A stretch of DNA of 64,000 nt, from positions 781,001 to 845,000 of the forward strand of contig CAWZYM010000216.1 in NCBI GenBank assembly GCA_963966185.1, read 5' to 3'. The stretch is from Rhabditoides inermis (Eukaryota > Nematoda > Chromadorea > Rhabditida > Rhabditidae). The notes under the pieces are model-generated. The model was not told the DNA's origin. It made no database searches and worked only from the letters and a program-made list of their open reading frames with translations. Made by a program: the position numbers and the translations under genes. Shown here one piece after another: positions 58,040 through 64,000 of this stretch (position 1 is its first letter; every line of letters starts with the position of its first letter).

Positions 58040-60054
58040 CACCTGTACATCGAATGGATTCTTCTTCCAGTTAGACAGCTGTTGCAGAGAGTACGGGGAC
58101 TCCTGAAAATGATGATTATGTTTGTATAAAGTAGTACATACATATAACTAGTATATAACATTACACTATTTTGCATGCAATTAAGTTGTAAATAACTAGT
58201 ATAATGTAAACTAAAACTACTGTCCCACATCATTCTAAAAACCACCTCCTCGCTTTCTGGTTCGATATCGGCCCGTGAGGGAGAGAAGATCTTGAATTTT
58301 ATAGTTTTTACTAAGTCTAACTACATACAGTGACTTGCATACGTACTAACGTACTATTCTCCGAACGTGAATATTCGTCGAAAGGCATATCGGTCTTGAA
58401 TTAATATCTTTCTCATACTTTTTCACTGTTCACGTATGCCAAGGATGCGTGATATTTCCCATACGTCAATATTCGTCGATAGGAATCATCGTACTACAAT
58501 ATTCCGGTGGCAAACGCACGATCATGTCGAGGTCGACGATGTTCCAGCCGGAGACGTGCGTCTCGCCGATCGCCTCGTGCTCCTTGTTCTCCACCTGAAT
58601 GAAGGGAAACTCTCTCTTTCTCTCTTTCTCTCTTTCTCTCTCTCTCCCCTCCCCTCTCTTTTTCTTTCTCCTCCTCTCTCCCATCATGTGGGCGTGGCCT
58701 AAATGGGCGTGTCCGCACTCTCACCTCCGGCGACACGGAGAAGTGCACGGCGAGCAGACGCTTGTCGTCAAACTTGTAGCAAATCTGGAAAAAAATGTAT
58801 TTCCAAAATGCATACGTTTCACGAAATATATAATATCGGAAGGTAGGAATTAATCGGTAATATTTGGATTTGGTCAAGTTATATTTGTAACAAGTAATAT
58901 TTGGTCAACACCAACAACTGTGTGCAAAGCTAATCGTATCGTGTTTTCTCTTCACAAAGACAAAATCGATTGAAAAACTCCGTCATTCAATCGTAAGTAT
59001 TTTTTTATGTTTACAACTTCGTAATCATATTTCAGGTGTCAGTAATAACCAAATTTCATACCTTCTATCCTCATCATTAAATTAGTATAGACAAGTATAC
59101 TTTACAAAGTAACTAATAACTAATGTCTTCCTTCGAGTTTGCTGAAACAGAAGGAACAGAAGGAAGACAGAAGGTATACAGAGGCACAGAAGAGAATACA
59201 GTACAGAAGGAAGACGTTTGCTGAAACGTCGTCTTACCTTCTGCACGTCGTTGGGATAGTCGTCGTACTGGAAGGCGTAGGGCGAGGAGAACGAGAAGTC
59301 CGCCCACAGATAGATCTGCAAGGGGGAAGGGGTCAATAAAAGTTTTGTAAACTTGTATAATAATTAGTGATGCAAAATATTATTATTGTAATACGGTTGT
59401 ATACTAACACGTGGAAAACAAAGAAAATATGATGATGCAACAAAACACACTCAAAAGTATTCTTTGCTGCCTGGCTATAACCTATAAAGTTCCCGCCATT
59501 TCTGTTCAAATATGTTCCTGCACCATTGGCGCGACTATCTAATAATGTGGATAGAACCGAACGTACTGAACGTGACATGTTGATCGTATTCTGATTCTCC
59601 ACTTATTTTAGTCAGGAATAGGCGAAAAATATCTGCGATTACTCTACTTTTTTTTTCTTTCCGATAGTATGTGGAGTGGTTAAAACGTATGGGCTTCACT
59701 GAACATCTACAACAAACTGATCCTCACCTGTCCCGTGTAGTTGGCCGCCAGCACCTTGCCGGTCACCTGTCCCGGGTTCGAGGTGGCACTGAAATCGATA
59801 ATCAATCATTAATCAATCGATAATCAATCGATAAAGCGAACTCACGTGCCGACCTGGATGATCTGCGGCGACCAGATCTGGATCCAGTAGAAGTTGAGCC
59901 ACGTGAGACCCCACTGATCCTTGTCCCAAGCCACGCGGGAGTCGTTCCAGGACTAGAGAAAGAGGGAGGGTAGAGAGAGAGAGAGAGAGGGAGAGAGAGG
60001 GAGAGAGAGAGGGAGAGAGAGAGAGGGAGAGAGGGAGGGAGGAAAGGAGGGAGA

Positions 60055-60091
<37 letters not shown>

Positions 60092-61650
60092 AGAGAGAGG
60101 GAGAGAGAGAGAGAGAGAGCGAGTACTCACCAGGACCATCCTTCCGAACACCCGCATGTTCTGCTTCCTCTCGTCGATCTCCACGTTGTTGATGCGCACC
60201 GACTCCACGCGCACCTGCAAATGTTATTGATTTATTGAATTATTGAGTTATCGATTTATTGATTTCAAGGCAATTTCCACCCTATCCATTAGGAATCGTC
60301 CCAATATCAGTGATGGTGTGACAGTTTTGTTTCTAGCCATTGTATCACCCAAAGATTTGATACGACTCGAACATGCACACTTTCTTTCCGCACCGATCAA
60401 CTGGTCCAGCCTTCAACCCCCCCCCCCCCCATAAAAGGTATTTCAGGCACAACAACAGGTCGTCAGCTCAGGTCGTTCGTTTCTCACTTTACTTTAGATT
60501 TAGGTACATAGATGAGTAAAGCTAGAAAGGCATCAGACCCCCACCTGCTTCCCAATCTGCTGGCTATCTGTCTAGCTATGACATTATGTACATGTATTAC
60601 AGGCACAGTAGGAAATAGATCGTTGGGTCGTCCCCACCTGCTTCCCTATCTGCTGGCTATCCGTCGAGTTGTCATATGTTGCCGAGATGTGCTGCCGCAG
60701 CTTCCACGCGCGGTCCCCGCCCTGACACGACCGACACGACTTGCGGCAGTTCGCCATCATCCTGCAATATCGATTTATCGATTTATTGATTTATTGATCT
60801 ATCCCAAATTTCCCGCGTGATTGAGCACTCATGTAAACCCTTTTTGTGCACACACTCAGATCCTGGATTACGTCTGCCCTAAAACCGTGATATATATTTC
60901 GCGCTACTCTCACTGTTTTCCAAATGCAGGACCCCGATTTGCTCTCCACTCGGTAGTTTGCCTATGTCACACCATAGACATCGAGGGGTGAGTTAGAGAG
61001 AGAAAGAGAGAGAAAGAGAGAACGTGAAAAGAAGAGACAAGACGGTACATACAGACGAACTGGTGGGAGTTCGGAAAGTGGCAAGGAAGATGGTTCCCAA
61101 GTTCTCAACCCACTACACAGCGTTGCTGGATACTATTATTTTACTTTTGCTCATGAAGCCATTATTGAGCCACGGGAATCGAGAATTCAAAAAAAAGGGC
61201 AATGAAGATGTGTTGCTCACCACACAGCATTGCTGGAGCACTCGCCCTGCGCCGCCCACTCTGGGCACTTCTTGTCCGAGTCCTCGCAACCCTGCTCCGC
61301 CAGCGCTGCAACGTACAGTAGATTCGTGAAACGTATGAATCAACGTTTTGTTGTGTTGACTTCTTTTGAAGGGCAACCTAGTCTCTCTCGTAAGTTTGTT
61401 TTGCAACAACGCACGTATAAATGATGCTCAATTTTACTTTTAGAGATTTTAGTTTCATTATCGTTAAAATTGTGCGTTCAGGAGAAAATGGGGATAGTGA
61501 ATACTGTGGATAGGCAGAGTCTTATTAAATAGTACTGATGAGCGAAACTGAAACAATAGTATGAAACGTATCACTCAATCTGTGAAACTGAAACGTACCG
61601 TGCACGCACGCGAGTGCCGCCACTCCCACCAACAACAACCGCGACACCAT
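55894..61650 (-). CDS. ShK domain-containing pentameric ligand-gated ion channel subunit
   Basis: Exons, complement: 61599-61650, 61221-61305, 60638-60761, 60131-60214, 59846-59952, 59728-59788, 59238-59315, 58725-58784, 58498-58594, (one unresolved near 58240-58295), 58043-58102, 57225-57341, 56891-57002, 56444-56598, 55894-56016. Order of domains: signal peptide MVSRLLLVGVAALACVH; ShKT domain (CEDSDKKCPEWAAQGEC ... MMANCRKSCRSC); channel extracellular domain (VESVRINNVEIDERKQNM, SWNDSRVAWD, LNFYWIQIWSPQI). Then come four membrane spans: VYFNAEMLLPALVTSMFTVC, LLLGFSVLAQLLSLILVSQ, AFHLVATALLFIVSLIL and AAVVYAFVIFFSFVV. The Cys-loop segment reads SSPYAFQYDDYPNDVQKICY: the P-x-D-x-Q core is kept but Tyr replaces the first Cys and the remaining Cys is one residue late. 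The ligand is unknown. Exon phases agree except around 58240-58497. Confidence 0.88.
56160..56327 (+). repeat. 42-bp tandem repeat, 4 units
   Basis: ACACTCCCTTAGCATTACGG and AGGAGAATAATTTGACCTGC recur with a 42-bp period in the last intron of the channel gene. The fourth unit is diverged. Confidence 0.92.
56395..56439 (+). repeat. (GA)n tract next to a splice donor
   Basis: About 22 GA units lie immediately beyond the donor of the TM3 exon (CT-rich in the sense of the channel gene). Confidence 0.9.
57019..57198 (+). repeat. long CT-rich tract filling a channel intron
   Basis: CTCTCTCTCCC and related units fill most of the intron between the TM2 and TM1 exons; the sense strand is GA-rich. 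Similar tracts are at 57961-58040 and 58612-58680 (CT) and 59967-60120 (GA) in other introns. Confidence 0.9.
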
Positions 61651-62818
61651 CCTGAAAGAAGCGTTACGTTTCAAAAACACATGGAAACGTACATGACCGA
61701 CGATACGTTTCACAAATACAACGATCGCGAAACATGTCAGACTAGCACTAGTGCAAACTGGAAGAAAAGTACGAGAGCAGAAGAAGAAGAGAGAGAGAGA
61801 GGATAGTGGATAGCCTGGGAGGGGGGGGGGGACAAGGAGTAGTGATTGTGGGAGCCTGGGCTGGGGCAGTGCAACCATCTCCCTTCCCGCCTCGCAACCC
61901 GTCCACTGTGGAGACCACGCAACGAACCGGTCTCTCCCGCGACCGCCCGCCCACGCAAGTTCAGCTTATGATGATTGGCTGGACATATCCGGACAGCTTC
62001 AAGCGGGTTTCAAGTTCACGTCTCTCTCTCTCTCTCTCTCTCTCGCAGTGGCTAGGCTAGGCGAGACACGTAGCAATAATAACAGAGATTGGGTGGGAGA
62101 TTGGAGGAGAGAAAGAGAGGGAGAAGAGAGGACTGTTTACCGATGCTGGGGAAAGTGTGACAATGGTGCAAGAAACAAGGATGGGAATTGGGAGTGTTTT
62201 TGAGATGGTATCTTCTATACATGTTCGTCACTGTCAATAAAAGTCTGAAGACAAAACAAAACGAACTTCCACCCTACAAATTTACTGACACTGAAATACT
62301 GTAAATTTACTGTATGTTTTGCAAAAATGAAGGATACACGATTACTCATTGTTAGTGAAAAATTTCCAAAAAGTGTCGTCTTGATCATGTTTCTATCAAC
62401 TATACAAGAAGCCAAAACTGATCAAACGACTACGGGTTACGGCTGCGATCTAGTGAAAATAAATCGGCGCTCACAAAAATAAAAAAAGTGAGACCGCCCT
62501 CGCACCTGTCCCACCCGGATAGAGAGACTGATCGAACACGATTGCTTGGGACTGGGAGACGGCGTGTGAAGCGGAGTGAAAGGGTGATCGAATGCGAATG
62601 TGAACCCCCCTCCCCCTCCTTCCAAGAAAACCAGCCGCGCGCGGAGAAAACAAGAAACGAGCCAAATTAGCACCAAGTTTATGGCAAGCGCTGAGCTGAG
62701 CTGAGAGGGGGAGAGAGAAAGAGAGAGAGAGAGAGAGCCTTCAGGAGTTCGGGATCGACAATCAATGTCGCTGAATGCACTTTTTCGGGGGTGCGATTAG
62801 GGGGATAAGGGGTTTCTG

Positions 62819-62820
<2 letters not shown>

Positions 62821-62867
<47 letters not shown>

Positions 62868-62929
62868 CGGCGGGTTACGCGGCGGGTTTTCTCACGAGAA
62901 ACCGGTACAGCTAGTGTGTGGGATGTAGC

Positions 62930-62983
<54 letters not shown>
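62821..62983. repeat. (GA)22 and (CT)25 inverted pair
   Basis: A pure GA run (62821-62865) and a pure CT run (62933-62983) are separated by about 67 bp, so they can pair over roughly 45 bp. Confidence 0.88.
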
Positions 62984-62986
<3 letters not shown>

Positions 62987-63411
62987 CCGTGTTTATGATT
63001 TGGGTGATCACAATACGTTTCGAGGAGACAAAAAAGTGACAATTTGAAGCGGTCAGCCTTTGGGGCGAGGGTGAAAGTGATCCATGTGTGAGTGTTTTTG
63101 TTGTTTTTGTTTTTGTTGTCATGTGGTCAGCGATGACAACAAAAGACCGTGAGAAGAAATAACTGTTGTTGAAAGTTAAAACACGCGAAAATTTATGAAT
63201 GAAATGGGTGCTAGCTCGTTCGTTCTTTCTACTGTGGAACATCTCCATCACCTTCTTCATTGACACACACACATTTTACCATAGTCTGCGCTACTATTTA
63301 CCATAGCGTCTGGAATGAGGCGACATGCATTCCATCTCTCCCTCGACCGGCCAGTGTCACTCTTTACTCGCCAGCGGCGCGCCTGCTCCCTCATAGCACC
63401 TCAAGGTGCGC

Positions 63412-63605
63412 TGCTCCTCTTCTTCCTCCTCCTCCTCCTCCTCCTCCTCCTACTTCTCCTCCTTGTTCTCCTGCTGCTGCTCCTGCTACTCCTCCCCCTT
63501 CTTCTTCCCCTCCTCCTCCTCCTCCTCCTCCTCCTGCTTTTGCTTCTCCTTCTTCTGCTCTTCCTGCTCCTCCTTTTCCTCTTCTCCTCCTCCTTCTCCT
63601 TCTCC
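63412..63605 (+). repeat. CTC/CTT polypyrimidine tract
   Basis: About 190 bp of imperfect TCC/TCT/TGC triplets on the plus strand. It ends 15 bp before a CCTCCCAG acceptor that immediately precedes the SH2 gene's start codon. Confidence 0.92.
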
Positions 63606-63641
63606 ACTCCACCCCCTCCCAGGTGCCTGCCCGTGTCCACC

Positions 63642-63985
63642 ATGGAACTACCCGAGGAGGACGTGCGCAATCGCAAGTACTACCACGGATTCCTGCCCAG
63701 GTGAGTGGGTCTGTCCGTGTGTCCCGGTCTGTACATCTGTCTGTCCGTATGTCCCCGTCACTCACCATTCCTTTCACCTTGCAGGGAGGACCTTCCCTTT
63801 CTGCTCCTCAAACACGGCGACTTTCTCGTGCGCGTATCCGAGATTGACGTCGCGCACGGCATCGACGGGGTACTGTAGCCGGGTTACTGTAGCTACAGTA
63901 ACCCCGAATCTTTTAGAAGCCTATCAAGCTCGACCACAAGGGACACAGGGACAAGTACGACATCATTCTCTCAGTAAACTGCGAG
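63642..63985 (+). CDS. SH2 protein, N-terminal part (Fer/Fes-like kinase?), truncated by window end
   Basis: Exons 63642-63700, 63785-63869 and 63917-63985 join in frame from ATG 63642. They encode MELPEEDVRNRKYYHGFLPR, then EDLPFLLLKHGDFLVRVSE and then KPIKLDHKGHRDKYDIILSV, followed by a GTAAGG donor. YYHGFLPRED, GDFLVR (with the phosphotyrosine-binding Arg) and the following strand are a typical SH2 domain. YHG-x-LPREDI with the SH2 so close to the start is common in the nematode Fer-like non-receptor tyrosine kinases, so that is the likely identity; no kinase domain lies in the window. An acceptor (CCCTCCCAG at 63614-63622) sits just upstream of the ATG and may be used for trans-splicing or for a 5' exon. 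Confidence 0.8.
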
Positions 63986-64000
63986 GTAAGGGTTACTGTA

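Larger units (their letters stand above)
61651..63641. other. intergenic region between divergent channel and SH2 genes
   Basis: No exon was recognised. Contents are a (CT)n tract at 62020-62045, a (GA)n tract at 62821-62865, a (CT)n tract at 62933-62983 and the pyrimidine-rich tract at 63412-63605. Regulatory sequences of both genes are presumably here. Confidence 0.45.

Noticed and set aside
58240..58295. Extra channel exon (SPSRADIEPESEE)
   Set aside because: Its acceptor (TTCAAG) is poor and the phase does not match the preceding exon. It is left as an unresolved possibility and is not listed as a separate feature.
63315..63704. Leu-rich ORF through the CTC tract
   Set aside because: It is low-complexity translation of the polypyrimidine tract and is cut by the acceptor at 63622.

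Overview
The window looks like a nematode chromosome segment, probably not Caenorhabditis. It holds intron-rich genes with many GTGAG donors and TTGCAG/TTTCAG acceptors, an ShK domain fused to a ligand-gated ion channel, a serpentine-type receptor, three-finger-like secreted proteins, and very many transposons, SINEs, satellites and (GA)n/(CT)n tracts. The nematode call is an inference from gene content. No rRNA, functional tRNA, CRISPR or bacterial-type feature was seen.

Layout. 330-3899 (+): an intron-rich gene resembling Tnp2/CACTA-type transposases. 4125-6404 and 6853-7800 (+): unrecognised genes; one intron of the second is almost entirely a 119-bp MITE. 8190-9694 (-): an unrecognised Cys/His-containing gene. 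11.3-14.8 kb: a 22-bp minisatellite of about 65 units, then a 161-bp satellite interrupted by a 248-bp MITE with a clean 5-bp target duplication. 14.9-18.1 kb (-): a signal-peptide, single-pass membrane protein, with three-finger-like exons inside its largest intron. 18.3-19.0 kb: a fold-back element. 19357-34651: an LTR-internal-LTR-internal-LTR tandem of a defective Ty3/Gypsy-like retroelement, flanked by one AAAG duplication. 34.7-34.9 kb (-): a three-finger-like fragment.

35222-39029 (-) is the proteasomal ATPase RPT-3/PSMC4 and 40003-48179 (+) a MAPKAP kinase (MAK-2 type). Their reading frames could be traced exon by exon with consistent phase, giving 412 and 385 residues, and they diverge from a shared 973-bp intergenic region. 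48.9-50.4 kb is a decayed inverted copy of sequence at 55.3-56.0 kb. Between the arms lie a three-finger-like gene (+), a non-LTR retrotransposon endonuclease relic (-) and a serpentine-receptor-like gene or pseudogene (-). 55894-61650 (-) is an ShK-pentameric channel gene whose introns carry short copies of neighbouring exon edges. 63642-63985 (+) is the start of an SH2 protein that runs off the window.

The most unusual items are the tandem three-LTR retroelement with a recurrent intronic motif, the MITE-sized intron, the inverted duplication in which the copy keeps a start codon lost from the longer gene, the exon-edge echoes in the channel gene, and the ShK-channel without the canonical Cys-loop pair. 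The retroelement copies, inverted repeats and satellites could be affected by assembly, so long-read confirmation matters most for those.
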